Below, piece after piece: positions 33,435 to 44,976 of a DNA stretch of 64,000 bases. The notes beneath the pieces are model-generated. The model was not told where the DNA came from. It ran no database searches and was given only the letters and a program-made list of their open reading frames with translations. The first letter of the stretch is position 1. Each line of letters begins with the position of its first letter. Both the position numbers and the translations under genes were made by a program. Source of the stretch: Cavia porcellus (lineage: Eukaryota; Chordata; Mammalia; Rodentia; Caviidae); NCBI RefSeq assembly GCF_034190915.1, contig NW_026947514.1:2873701-2937700 (forward strand). Reading direction: 5' to 3'.

Positions 33435-33984
33435 GATGCATTAAAACTTTTTCTCTCAGAGAACTTCACGATAAAGTCTGCTGTGATTCTGTGTCTTCGG
33501 TTTGTCCTGAAGCTAGAGATTTAATAGGAGCTGATGCTAGTTCCATGCCAGTCGTGTCCGGATCTGCCGAGGGCTCGCCTGTGTGGCCTCATGGTTCCGG
33601 GACTGGCCTGGCGAGACAGGCTGCGTTGTCACCTGACATACGGAGGCGCAGCCCACAGCAGTCAGGCTGACCTGCTCCCCCGAGGTCCAGGGGGACTTTG
33701 GGCCGGGGCTCAGACGCTCGGGTTAAGAGCCTTCTGGTAGCGTGCTGCTGCTGCTCAGTATTTCTAGAGCTTGTGGGGATTCTTAATTTTTGGTGACAGT
33801 TTCCTATTGTGCAGAAAACTGCAGAGCAGTGAGTGTGCGTGGACGCAAATGAGGACCACTGGGTACATTTCACGCGCAGAGCGAGTGGGACTTCTGCTTC
33901 CACACCTCCTTCTGCACTAGGCAGTCCACGAACGCAGCGCATCAGGTCACCTTGTTGGTCTCCCAGACACTGCCCAGCACCCAC
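33435..33984. other. Intergenic DNA, no feature seen
   Basis: No repeat family or exon was recognised between the AT microsatellite and the antisense LTR. Confidence 0.5.
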
Positions 33985-34315
33985 AGCCTACAGGAGGAGA
34001 GGTTTGCTTTGGCTCACAGTGTGTAGAGGTTTCAGTCTGTGATCGGCTGGCTTCGGGGCAGGATGGGATGGCAGGACGGGGGCGTGGCAGAGGGAAGCAG
34101 CCCACAGCACAGCTCGGCTCAGCAAAGGAAAGCAGAGAAGGACCAAAGGAAGAGAGGGGAAGATGGACCCCTCCAGGGCACCCTCCAGTGACCACCTCCT
34201 CCCGCCAGGCTTCACCTCCAGACGTCACAGCCCGCATAGCGTCATCAGTGGACGGATCCATCGATGAGTAACTACCACATCCCCAAAATCCGGGTACCAC
34301 CTATGAGGGCGTGAG
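33985..34315 (-). mobile_element. MaLR-type LTR, antisense
   Basis: The plus strand reads AGAGGTTTGCTTTGGCTCAC, the reverse complement of the conserved GTGAGCCAAA...AAACCT region near the LTR polyadenylation signal. AGGTTTCAGTCTGTGATCGGC, a GGGGGCGTGGCAGAGGGAAG segment and GTGACCACCTCCTCC follow. It is the same LTR group as the element at 1070-1416, but longer-diverged and without visible target-site duplications. Confidence 0.7.
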
Positions 34316-34390
34316 GCTTGGGGGGACAGCTAGATGTGGGCTGCTACACGGTGGCACTGAGAAGGGTTCACCCAAAATTACTGCACGTAA

Positions 34391-34720
34391 GCCAGGTGTG
34401 GTCGCGTGTACCTGAGGTCCCAGGTTCTCAGGAGACTGGGGCAGGAGGACTGAGTCCAGCACTTCAGGCCGGCCCGGGGCAACATTTTGAGATTCTGGCT
34501 CACAACACAACACAGCACAACACAGCACTGCGCTGGGAGGCTGAGCAGGAGGATCCCAAGGTTGAGTCCAGTCTAGGCCACTTAGGGACTTAATGATACT
34601 CTCAAAAATAAAAATTAAGAAAAGGAACTAGAGTTGTAGTGTACTGTGGAGGTCCTAACATCCATCCTCAGTCCTGTGAAAAGAAGACAAGAAAGAAAGG
34701 ATGGAAGAAAGAAAGATAGG
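34391..34720 (+). mobile_element. Composite SINE: B1, second partial B1, ID part, A-rich tail
   Basis: The first B1 starts GCCAGGTGTGGTCGCGTGTA and reaches TTTTGAGATTCTGGCTC at about 34500. A CAACA-rich linker follows. A second B1-like piece (GCTGGGAGGCTGAGCAGGAG) covers about 34530-34610. An ID-like part (GAACTAGAGTTGTAGTGTAC to CATCCTCAGTCCT) lies at 34626-34676, then a GAAAGAAAG tail. The arrangement suggests a B1 next to, or a B1 insertion into, a B1-dID. Confidence 0.7.
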
Positions 34721-34734
34721 CAGGTTTCTGTAGG

Positions 34735-35430
34735 ACCATCAGAGGACGTTGCCAACTGCGCTTGTGCTGTGAAATGTCATGGGAGATGGATGCCGCGTTA
34801 CCAATGCAGCTGGAGCCAGCCCCTCCCGGGCATCTTCCCCAGAGAGCTAAAGCATTGCGTGACCTCGGGGTGTGCACACCCGTGTTTACAGAGCACCGCT
34901 CCTGACGGCCAGTTCCCGGAAGCAGCCTGTACGTCCATCAGCAGACAAGTGCGTAAAGAAAACGCAGTGTTTACGCACCACGGAGGGCTGTGCTGAGGGC
35001 CGGTCAGCTGTGCCACGAAAGAGGATAAACTCAGGACGGCTGCTGGAAAATAGATTCACCTGCAAAACACAAGGCTAAGTGAAATAAATCAGACACCCAA
35101 GCTTAGGTGCCGAGGGGTTTCTCTCATCTGAGTGGGCACAGTACAGATAAAGCACAAAATAAATGGATCAGGGAGGTCTCTGCGCATGGGAAGGGCCTGG
35201 AGGCTGGGGCGGGGGAGGGAAGACATGGGGATGCTTCGCGTCTGTGAGCCACACTCCCACAGCGAGCCTTTATTCTGTGTTGGGAACACGCACTGAGATA
35301 ATAAAACCATGAAGGTGAAGGCAGGGGCTCGAGAGGCAGAGGGAGGAAGGTGGTGGGGAGGGAAGGGAAATAGAGGAATCCAGTGGTGCAGGGGACGGGC
35401 TCCTGCTCCCTAAGAAGACTGGAAACTTCG
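34735..35430 (+). mobile_element. L1 3' end (ORF2 tail and 3' UTR), sense
   Basis: Phrases in L1 order are CCCTCCCGGGCATCTTCCCC, AGAGCTAAAGC, ACGTCCATCAGCAGACAAGT, GCGTAAAGAAAACGCAGTG and AAGTGAAATAAATCAGACAC, then a G-rich 3' UTR. ORF2 frame is lost to substitutions and indels. Confidence 0.75.
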
Positions 35431-36909
35431 AATGGTACAAACACTGGCTAAGAAAGAGCTCTCGGCAAGCACAGGCCCTGCGCCCTGCAGCTGACAGCAC
35501 AGGGGCACGAAGAACATCCCTCTCCCTGGGAAGGGGAGAGGAGCCTGTGGGGTCAGGGCAGCTGCACCCCGCACTAATGAGCCTCCAGGAGGCCTCTGAT
35601 GACCTCCAGGAGGAGAGGGTGCGTCCAAATCGTTGTCTTCGGTCCTGAAGAAAACCAGGGGAATTGGAAAGGGCCAGTCCGTCATGAACTTGGGCGATAG
35701 CGGCCAAGGACTGCAGCACTTAATGAAATATTGATCAGGGATTGTGTGCTGTTGAAACTGGATCAGGTCCCTCGGGCTGCCTGACCCAGCCGTGACTGAG
35801 GGGTCAGCAGACCGCCGGCTTTGTGGCACTTGCGTATTTCAGCACGTGTGATTTACTGGTGAAACCACAGATGAGCAAATACCCTGGATGGGGATGTGCC
35901 CGTCCACCTGCACGGAGAGCGTCCCAAGAGCCTTTGCGGCTGGGGAGGAAGGGCCGGAACAGAGACTTCTAGACTGAGTCAGGCTCCGCGGGGAGCCAGA
36001 GGTATTTGTGCAGATTTCAAAGCAGAGAAGAAACACACTTCGAGAGGAAACAAGAAACTCGGCTCTAATTCTGCCCACCGGAGTCCGTGGCACAACTTCC
36101 AGATGGTGATATTCAGCTTCTTTTGATATTTCTCCAGCTAGGGATATGAAATACATATGAGAAAAAAATATCTTATGCCCTGGGGGAAAAATAAGCACAT
36201 CCCGAGGGCTGACAGCCTCTTGTCCAAATGCGATGACACAGGGGCGCATCGTGAGGTCAGGTGGAAGTGACATCGGAGAACAGCTAAACCTCACAGGACC
36301 ACACAGGGATCCCTGTGCTGCAAAGAAAGTCTGGGTTCTGGATCTCAGAAAAACCTCAGAGCCCAGTGACCGACTGACTGGCACCTGTGAGTCCAGGATC
36401 AGCGGATGTCTGATAGGGAGAGTGCTTTGGGGCAGCAACGTAAAATACATGGGGGGGCCGTTGAGAAGTCCATGCTGGCCCTGTGTGATGGGTGAGCTGG
36501 ATGACGGAGTATTTCCATTGATTCTTCCCTCACCTTTTTATCCTGGAGGAGGGTTGTACAGATTCGCTGGGTTCATTTTGGCAGGTTTGTGTAAGTGCAT
36601 AATATACATTAGTCATTCCTTCCCCTCTACCCTCCAACCCATTCCATCCTCCTTCCCTGGTTTTAAATTTTTTTGTGGGAGTTCAATGTGTATAACATAT
36701 ATTAATCAAATGGACAACCCAAAGAGGAACTTCAGAGTACACGTGATCAATTCATAGATTACAGCTTAATGAGATTTAGTGGCATCAAAGATTTTGTTAG
36801 ACTGGAAAAAAAAGTGGGGGGGGGGATGGACTCACTGGTGAGTTCAGAAGGCATTTGCATTCTGAAGTAATTTTAGAATTCATTAGAAGACAGATGATTT
36901 TCCTCCATT
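35431..36909. other. Intergenic DNA, no gene supported
   Basis: No known repeat was recognised with confidence. A pyrimidine-rich segment at about 36620-36660 and a 10-11 base G run near 36816 are the only low-complexity features. A 203-codon frame (35839-36450, minus) has no recognised domain. Confidence 0.45.
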
Positions 36910-37062
36910 TCTCTCTCTCTCTCTTTCTTGGGACTGAACCCAGAGACTTCAAGCTGAGCTACATCCTACGCTTTCTTGTATTTTCATTTTGAGACAGGAT
37001 TTTGCTCAGTCACTGAATTGCCAAGGCTGGGTTTTAACTTGGGATACTCCTGCCTCAGCCCC
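36910..37062 (-). mobile_element. B1-dID SINE, antisense, left part (split by an LTR)
   Basis: After a (CT)n T-rich tract, the plus strand shows the ID part (TTGGGACTGAACCCAGAGAC, AAGCTGAGCTACATCC). The B1 part follows (TTTTGAGACAGGATTTTGCT, AAGGCTGGGTTTTAACTTGG, CTCCTGCCTCAGCCCC). It stops abruptly where an LTR begins, and the remaining B1 text (GCCTCCCAGCATACTGGGAT) resumes at 37454. Confidence 0.85.
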
Positions 37063-37453
37063 TGTTATGATTAATACATTGTGTCAACTTGAGTTTAGAA
37101 GTTTAGCTAAGACACTCAGCAGGGAGCCAGGGTTCTTACTTTGTAAATACCCTCATCTTGTGCAAGAGGAGGGCACAGAGATTTTGTGAGTACTACATCT
37201 GCCCTGGGGGGCAGGAGGTGGCCTGTGTGCAATATAAGGGAGGAAAGGGGTTTTCTCCCTACCCCCCTTTTTGTTCTGGCTGCGTTTACTGGCTACATCC
37301 TTGAAGCGTTGCCCCTGTGCCATGTCACCTGCCGTGGAGCCAGCTGATGATGGACTGCAACCTCCACAAACAGTGAGCTAAATAAACCTTTCCTTCCCTC
37401 ATTTGGGGTGTCCAGCATTTTTTACCAGCAACGTGAGAAAAGCAACCAAGAGA
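37063..37453 (+). mobile_element. ERVL/MaLR-type solo LTR inserted in a SINE
   Basis: It begins TGTTATGATTAATACATTGT, continues with GTCAACTTGAG, has GTGAGCTAAATAAACCTTTCC with AATAAA at about 37380-37385, and ends AAAAGCAACCAAGAGA, aligning with the AAGTAACTAAGACA type end. The flanks GCCCC (37058-37062) and GCCTC (37454-37458) are a 4-of-5 target-site duplication. Joining the flanks restores a continuous B1 text, so the insertion point is certain. No internal viral region is present. Confidence 0.85.
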
Positions 37454-37480
37454 GCCTCCCAGCATACTGGGATCACAGTT
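37454..37480 (-). mobile_element. B1-dID SINE, antisense, right part
   Basis: GCCTCCCAGCATACTGGGAT and CACAG continue the B1 antisense text broken at 37062. The SINE 5' end beyond about 37480 is missing. Confidence 0.75.
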
Positions 37481-39401
37481 CTTTCCTTCTTTTCTAGGAT
37501 GGGTCCAACGTAATCAATAGCTTTAATTAGACAGAAGAATCTGTTTGGCTTGCAGCTGCTCCAAACCCAAAGGAAATAAAGGGTGCAAAGTTCCCTCAAG
37601 AATGTTGGTCCCAGACTGAAGGAGTCAGTCTGAAAAAAATCTCAGCTTTAAGAAGGTGGCAGAATTACATAATTATTCACAACTCATAACATGAAAAAAA
37701 TAAAAACTAAGCCTCTTCCAAATGTGAGATAACTCAGAGCACAGATTCTGGACTTGGGGAGGGTGTGTGTGTGCTCCCCTCCCACATAGAAGCCATCCCA
37801 GCACTAGGCTGATTGTGCACCCTGCGTGCCGCTGGCCAGGTGGGAGACCTGGTCTGCAGCTGCTGTACTCAGCACCTGCCAGGAAGGGTGTGAGGTGGGG
37901 ACCGAGGTACAGTCGTGGGTTGGAGAAGTGGGCGGTGGCCACCCCAGAGGTGGGCAGGGCGGGGCCCCAGGCCTCTTCCCACCCCCACACAATGTCTGCA
38001 TGCCGGGTGGAGTTGTCATCAGATGGGAGCCTGCCTGCCTCTTCATCCAGATGAGGTGCAGCTTCACTGAGCCACGTTTGTCTGCAGAGCAGCAGGTTTC
38101 CTATGAGGTGTTTCAGGGTGCTGCCTGTGGTGGCTAAACATGACTCTTGGAGAGGGTGTTAAGGGCCCTTCCTGGCTGGGTCTCTATCTGCGCCCCAGGG
38201 GTTCCTGAGGGAGGCACATGGGACTGCCTTCTGCAGGGGGCCTCCCACCCAGAGCAGGGGTGGGGAGAGAGTGTGGTGAGTCCCCCAGCAGCTGGGCTTT
38301 GCCGGGTGGGGAGGAGCTAGCTAAGCCAGGGAGGGTGGGGGAGCAGAGTCCAGGTGGATGGACCTGGGCGCAGGATACCCCTCACGGGGCCACTGTGAGG
38401 GCAGTGAGTCCTCACCAAGGGGACATCTGTTGGTGACCAGGCGCAGCCAAGGAACAGCTTGAGAGAGAGGGTGCCACATGGGTAGGACCTGAGGCCACCT
38501 AGGCAGGTGGTTTTGCAGGGTGACAGAAATGGAGCAGGAGCTCCAGGCCACCAATTCCAGGGTGGTCCCGGGATGTGGAAAGGCAGCAAGAGCACCCTGG
38601 CGAGGCTGCGAAGGAAGGGCGTGGTCAGCAGCATGGACGCTGCAGAGACCTCCAAGAAAACAGTGCTGGCCCGTCCTAACTGGGAGGAGCCGGGCCCTGT
38701 CAGAGCAGATACAGGCCCTGTAAATGCAGGGCACAGGCCGGAGAAGGACAGAGGACAGAGGCCGGGCTTGCCTGTCACAGGCCTTTGGTGGCAGAGGCTG
38801 TGGCCAGTTCCCAGTGCTGTGCTGGGTTGGAGGGCTTCCCCTCTGCTTCATCAGACCTTGGTCAGCAGTCCTCCTGTCCCAGTGGAATCTCACTGAAGTT
38901 TTAGAAAAGCGCTTAACCTGCTAAGGGTTATGACCCTGGCCCAGGAGAGCGAGGGGTCAACCCCAAGTCTACCCTGCTGTGTCCCCAGTATCCCTCCTGA
39001 CGTGCCCTGCGGAGGACGTCCTCTCCTGAGGGGACTCCTTTTGCATTTTCAGAGTGTCTGCCACACGAGGCACAGCAGTGAGGTGCCACGGCTGCTCACG
39101 GGGGCTCACCGTCCATCTGTTCCACGCAGTGGGAATTGGGGAGGGTCTGAGCCTCCAGAGACTGAGACCCCGGGAGGAGCAAGGTCCCAAGGAGCGGCCG
39201 AGGTGTCCAGCTTACATGTGGGTGTTTAGGGGCCCAGCGAGCCAGGAGGGCTACAGCACGAACGATTCCCTACGAGCCAGCACGTGGTCCACAGTGAATC
39301 CCACCTTCGGGGAATTAAGGACCCTTGTGCCGCAGTGACTGCGGCCGCCAGGGGGTTAAAATGACAGATAAATGACTCCATTTAGACTTGAGCAGCTCTG
39401 G
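37481..39401. other. Intergenic DNA, no gene supported
   Basis: AT-rich to about 37.73 kb, then GC-rich. Overlapping open frames on both strands at 38.3-38.9 kb (up to 190 codons) mirror each other and have no recognised domain. Confidence 0.5.
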
Positions 39402-39412
39402 CTTTCTTTCTT

Positions 39413-39444
<32 letters not shown>
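39402..39444. repeat. (CTTT)n followed by T30
   Basis: Three CTTT units lead into an uninterrupted run of 30 T (39415-39444). It looks like the reverse complement of a retroposon A tail, but the sequence to the right (GCCGCAGTATTTGATGTGAC) does not match B1, ID or the L1 types seen here. Confidence 0.85.
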
Positions 39445-39446
<2 letters not shown>

Positions 39447-42400
39447 CGCAGTATTTGATGTGACAGCTTTTGTTTGCTCACACTTGTCCCTCTTTTAAAA
39501 TTCTCACATCAGCAGTAAACGCTGTTTCTTTTTCCTATAACATCTTGAGCTTGGTATCCAGTGATGGAGAAGTTACTCTCGAATTACTTGGAATTATAAC
39601 ATTATGCCTGATTTGGTGGGGCTGGGTGGGGAGTTACAGTCATTTAGATCTCAAAACACGGCACATTTTGCAGATAGGGCCTCGGAAGTGCGACTGCTGG
39701 TTAGTCATCTATAACAGCGATTTTTTTTTTTTAACCACAGGGGAGAAGACTCCGTTGTTGGAATTCTAGGAAAGGGCTGATCTGGGCGCCTGTCTGGCAG
39801 AGGGCAGTATGGCCCCTGTCCCCGGTGAGGTCATGGCCATCTTTTGGGGTCTGGCTGAGGGTGTGGACCCAGCAGGAGGGTCTCAGCCCTCCCTGTCTAC
39901 TGCTGGGTGGAAGCTGGCCGCAGGCAGGAGTGTAGGTCCTGTCCCACCCTGGGGTCACCGCTGTTCTGCTTGCCGGAAGTCAGCAGCAGGCTTCAGGTTC
40001 CTGGCATTTACGCCCGCCGGAGGGTTCCGGGTAGCAGCCTGTCTGTCCTCCCTGTGAGCTCCCGCGAGGCCAGGCTCATGCCAGCGAGCCACAGCTCACC
40101 ACTCTGGGGAATTGTCAGTCCTGCTCCTGCCTGGCTGCGAGCCTGCATCTCACATCTCCAGGCCTCCTGCAGTCCCTGCGGGCGCTGGCCTGTGGGCACG
40201 CCTCGTGTGGTCCGGGGACCTGATGATGGCGAGTGTCCTCCCCTGTGTCTTTGCAGGGTGGCAGTGGGGCACACACACGGTGACTGCGGGGCCCGGGCAC
40301 TGAACCATGCAGGCCTGGCCGCCTGGTATTTCCCAAAGTCTTCTGTATACATCGCTGGAGCGCGTGTTACCACTCTAAAGGAGCTCGAGGGGGAGCCAAA
40401 TGCCAGTGGCGTTCTGTCATGTGGGCTGCAGTGTACACTGCGGCAGGGTTGAGCCGAGGACTCTGGAGAAACCTGTAAGTAATTAAGCCTGCCCTGCAGG
40501 ATGGTGGCAGGGAGCCTGCAGGCCACTAGGACGAGGAAGAGCGAAACCTTCCTTGGTGGAGGTGCTCTTCTTCGGGTGTCTCTTGTGTAAGTAAATAAAG
40601 ACTTCTGGCAAGATGAAAACATCGTGATCTTGTTTCTAACCTAAGGAGGAAAAAAAAAAAGTGAGAGATGCAGCCGTAGTTGGTCACATGTTTTAAATTG
40701 CTGAGGTCAGGACAAAACTTAGATTACCATGTTTCAGCAATTCCCAAACCATGTCCGGGGAATAGAAGAGCAGGAGATATTTCACTGTGGGGTGTGGGGT
40801 GTGGGGTGGGGGTGCAAGCCCTGCTCCTTTGCCCTGGCCTGTGGGGTCGCCGTGCTTTGGTGTGGAAAGGCGCTATCAGCGTTGTGAGTCTGGTGTTTCT
40901 CACGGCACAGCCGCGGCTCCGCCCGGGGCTCCTGCTCGCATCTAACGGAATCTACATGCTGGAATCACGCCAGCTCGCAGCTGTCCGCCCTCCTCACTCC
41001 GGCCTTCTCTGTGTTTGTGTCCCTGTGCTTAGACCCCTGGATTGCCGCGTAGTCCAGTGCGGCGTGGGGACAGGCGTCGCCTCTGCATGTCCAAAGCGCC
41101 CAGGGTGATGGTGGGACCACGCGGTGACCGTCAAAGCTTTGTCTTGCGGTGGATCCTTGAGGAGGACTCAGGCACAGGGATCTGCTGATGGAGCGAGGAC
41201 AAGGGACAGAAGCTGGGAAGCGGCTTCCATCGCGTTCCTCCTGCATCGGGTTCCTCGGGGTGACGCGCACACCCAGCACACTCTGGACACTGCTCTGTCT
41301 CTGCATGTGCAAGGATGAAGGTTCCTGGGAGGTCTTTCAAATTAGAGAAAGAGCTGGCTGGAGGGACGAGGGCTCGGGGCCGATGCCCAGGGGGCTGGCT
41401 GGTGATGGACGGCCAGCGTCACACTGTCACTCGGGGCCAGCACCTCCGGTTTTTATTCTCCTCATGCTGGGCCAGCGTTTTGGTTTCTTTCTTTTTAAAT
41501 ATTTAAAAGTACTATGTTTATAAATTAAAGATCTATAGTAGGTAATTTAAACTGTTAAGCATTTAATTTTAATAATCCCCACCTCAGGGGACTGTGGAGA
41601 TCTAGTGAAGCCCCTGTCATCTTCTGTGCGGTCCTCCTAAGCCGAGCTTTGAACGGTGCCCGCCAGGCTGTGGACCTGGGGCAGCCCTTGCAGGACAAGG
41701 TGGCTGAGGGTCACAGGGCCTTCATAAAGGGACAGTACAAGGGCACGGGCACCCAGGGGCTCTTGAGCAGTGACAAAGCTGGCCTGGGTCACCAGCAGAA
41801 CACTGCAGCCAGGGAGACGGGACTGCCAAGGCTTTTGAGGCCTCCCCAAGGCCCCCCATTTCCTGCTCTGGGGCAGCCAGCTGCCACACCGTGAGGGCTC
41901 TCAGAGATCCCTACAGAAAGATCCCTGTGACCAGGGACCACAGTGCTACCAAGAGCAGCACTGGCCACCATGGAGGCTCCATCTTGCCAGGTCTTGGGGG
42001 CCAGCCACCTCGCCTAATCTCTTCACGGCCACTTCAGGAGAGACTCTCCACCCACAACGACGTGTGGTTAGGTCTGTATCTGCTGACCCGTGAGGACGTC
42101 TGTGGTACGGTGTCCATTGTTAGACGACGAACACAAATCCCAGAATCCCGAGTACAGGAGGCACAAGCAAGCAGCAGCCGCACCCTGTGTGGGGTTGACA
42201 CCCTGAGCTTGCCAAAGCGAGGGAAGGGCACGGCGGGCTTGGGCACGTGGCAGGGCCGAAGTCCTGCTTTGTGCAATTTCCTCGTGTTGTTTCATTGTAA
42301 TACACTTAAAACGCTTTCATAGTTTGAGACAAGCTTATCAAACAGTTAAAAAATAAAGTAGTAGAAACGTGAAGAAGTGACGTGGGCACACTGCTTGCAC

Positions 42401-42544
42401 GTGGAAGCGCTCACTGCTACTCTTTTTGTTTTGGTTTTGGGTTTTTTCCTCTGTACTGGGGACTCGTTTGGTGATCCCCGGGGTGGGCTTGTCCAGTGGA
42501 CCTGTTCAAGGTCCCGGTGAAATGCACAGACCCTTTCCCAGGAT
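39445..42544. other. Intergenic DNA, no gene supported
   Basis: Mixed composition without recognisable SINE, LTR or L1. Open frames on both strands at 39.9-40.6 kb overlap (181 and 204 codons) and lack recognised domains. A possible ID-like antisense trace, CTGTACTGGGGACTCG near 42451, is too short to call. Confidence 0.5.
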
Positions 42545-42660
42545 CACACTGTTAAGAGATTGGTCATTTATGTGAAATAAATCAGACACGTGTGGCTTCT
42601 CTAATGTGAGAAACCTAAATAAAGAACAAAATAGGATAAGAAGAAATAGGAAATAGGGAA
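42545..42660 (+). mobile_element. Short L1 3' end fragment, sense
   Basis: TATGTGAAATAAATCAGACACG, then TCTCTAATGTGAGAAACC and AAAGAACAAAATAGGATAAG, matches the same part of the L1 3' end as 35.08-35.17 kb. About 100 bp survives. Confidence 0.6.
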
Positions 42661-43904
42661 AAGTTCAAACACTTCTCCAAAGTACAAATGCCATTGTTTA
42701 AATACATTTCAATACAGAGGCTACTTTGTTGCCTTTATATTACTAGCTTATCTTAATTAATAGAAAATAACTTCTAGCTGTTTGTTTCTTCCTTCCAAAG
42801 AATCTTTTGGTTTGTGTCTAATCCTTTCAGTAACCACTTTGAAGATGACAACAATGTAGTAGCTACTGTTAGTTTCTTATTAGTTGGGTATGAAATTTTT
42901 ATTTCCCTAATAAAGACCACAGGCTACAATGGAAGACTGTCGTGTTGACATGAAGTTATATGCTATCTAAAAGGCAAACGTGTGCTATAGCAATATATAT
43001 GCTTTGTTATTAATATTTCCAATGCGATCTTGTGGTGAACCTACCAGATGCCGTAGCTTTGAAGCAGCCTGAGCGTCAGTGACATTTTGAGAAATTCGCA
43101 GCAACTTTAATGTGATAAGAAAATATTGGTGGCTTCTGTTGATGACAAAGTCGCTGACTTGCAAACACCACTGAGGGCTCTTCCCTGAGTTCGTAAAGTG
43201 AGTGTTCTGCTCGGGTTAGTGAGCGTGGGAAATGACGGTTGATTTCTGCTCCCATCCAAGTCCACGGACCCCTCACAGGGGAGAGTAGCTTCGAGGAAAC
43301 CAAGCAGGCTGCCTGTGGGAGTGTTACCTGACACAGTGTGAGAAACCGAGTCTCTGCAAGCAGCAGGACTGGGGGGGAGGCGGGGAGGGGGTGCTCAGCG
43401 GGCCTGCAATGTGGACCCCGGGGACCTGTGTGATCTGGGTGCAGGGGGCTCTGCCACTCTCCCCAGCCTCCTCATCACGGCTCCCCATGCTCTTTTCCTC
43501 TTTGCTGTTTAAAATTTTTAGTTTAAAAAAACATCCCTGCATCCATTCGTGCATTCCCATCCTGTCTCTCGTCCTTTCTTGGCAGTTCTCTCCTGGAAGC
43601 ATGACTCTGAGCTAATCTCCGGTCCTTTCTGGCTCTTTCAATGCTGTCAATCATTTGAATATTTCTAAATTACAGGATTTGCTTGGGAGCACAAGGACCT
43701 GGGTAAACACATTAAGGACAGAACCTTTAGACCCATTTCCTCTCCTCGAAGGGCCCTTGTAAAGGACTTCACCACCCAGGAAGGTAAATCGTGTAATTTG
43801 CAGCTAAGTCTGGAGAGCTGCTGAGATCCAAAGACGCACAGCCAGAAATCCAGGCCCTGCCAACGGTTTATTGGACATTCTCATGGCCAGAAAATCTCTT
43901 CGTA
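42661..43904. other. Intergenic DNA, no feature seen
   Basis: AT-rich to about 43.1 kb, then GC-rich, with a G-rich patch at 43.37-43.39 kb. No transposon or exon hallmark was recognised. Confidence 0.45.
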
Positions 43905-44020
43905 ATTCACCAAATATTTATAGAGCACCTCTTCTATGTGAAGCACCTTCCTGGGAGTTGTAGGATAGTACTTGTGACATCCCACAGGACGGCCAGTGAA
44001 ATTCATGCAATGAGCTGGGG
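43905..44020 (+). mobile_element. L2 (or MIR-type) 3' end fragment, sense
   Basis: AATTCACCAAATATTTATAG, then AGCACCTCTTCTATGTGAAG and CACCTTCCTGGGAGTTGTAG, follows the ancient L2 3' end (ACAAATATTTATTGAGCACC type). It is an inactive mammalian-wide repeat. Confidence 0.7.
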
Positions 44021-44532
44021 CCAACATTTAAACCATGAAAAAGAAAATGATAGGAAATCCTAAATGTAAAGAGAAATGCCCTATCTCAAAGTGTATGCCT
44101 TAAGCCTACAGAAACCGCGCAGTGTGCACCAGATTGTGACATATAGTATATTTATTTCTGATTTGGGGATACGGTCCCAAAACTGGAAAATCCTTGCTGC
44201 AGGAAGTATTCAGCACACATGACACCTTAGAGCCATCCTACCGCTAAAATCAGGGCGACCAGAGGAACAAATAGGTAAACTAGGTACCCAGCTGCTCCTC
44301 CGTTTCTGTAGGTTGCACATCTGAAGGCAGCCGAGTGTGGACTGAAAACATTTGAAAAAATTTCAGCTGCTCTGAACATGTACAGACCTTTGCTTGTCTC
44401 TGTTCTCTAAACAGTAGAGTACAACTGTTTAAGTGAAAGTAGACAGTGGAAGTAATCTAGAGGTGACTTAAAGTATAAGGAGGGTGTGCACAGATTCCAC
44501 GCAAACACTCAGCGTTTTGCATAATGACCCAG
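44021..44532. other. Intergenic DNA, no feature seen
   Basis: No repeat or exon was recognised. Mixed AT-rich composition. Confidence 0.45.
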
Positions 44533-44976
44533 TGTGTCAGTCAGGGTTTTACTAGAGAGGACAGCTATAACACAAGATATACAGATGTAAAAGAAACAAG
44601 ATTGGCTTACGATGGTCAGCCACAGAGTCCGATGAGGAAGCGTGCAGAGGGCATCTACACACTGGGGGCCGAAGGATTCAATCCAAGGTCTGGAGTCTCC
44701 CCTAGTGTCTCGTGCAAGTCCACACCAGCAGGCTGATGGGTCTGCGACAGAAGGCCGAAGGCTCTGTGATGGAAAGCTGCAGAGTCTACACTGGAAGCCA
44801 GGAGACGATGTCCAAACCAAAGGCCAAGAATGAAATGCGTTTGTCCTTCCTCCTTCCCTGTTCTACCTCCAGGTGATGAGCCACCGTAGGTGTCTTCTAC
44901 ACCCTTGGGTGCAGAGTTGCTAAACCCATTCAGTTAAGCTTCTGTCTCAAGTTGACACAATCAATCAATCACTACA
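44533..44976 (-). mobile_element. ERVL (MLT2-like) LTR, antisense
   Basis: Read on the minus strand it starts TGTAGTGATTGATTGATTGTG, followed by TCAACTTGAGACAGAAGC, and ends TAAAACCCTGACTGACACA. It has the TG...CA ends and GTGTCAACTTGA opening of ERVL-type LTRs and a plausible length of 444 bp. No clear flanking duplication was found (CCCAG on the left, CTGAG on the right). The middle holds several GGAAGC/GAAGGCC-rich tandem-like phrases. No internal viral genes are present. Confidence 0.7.
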
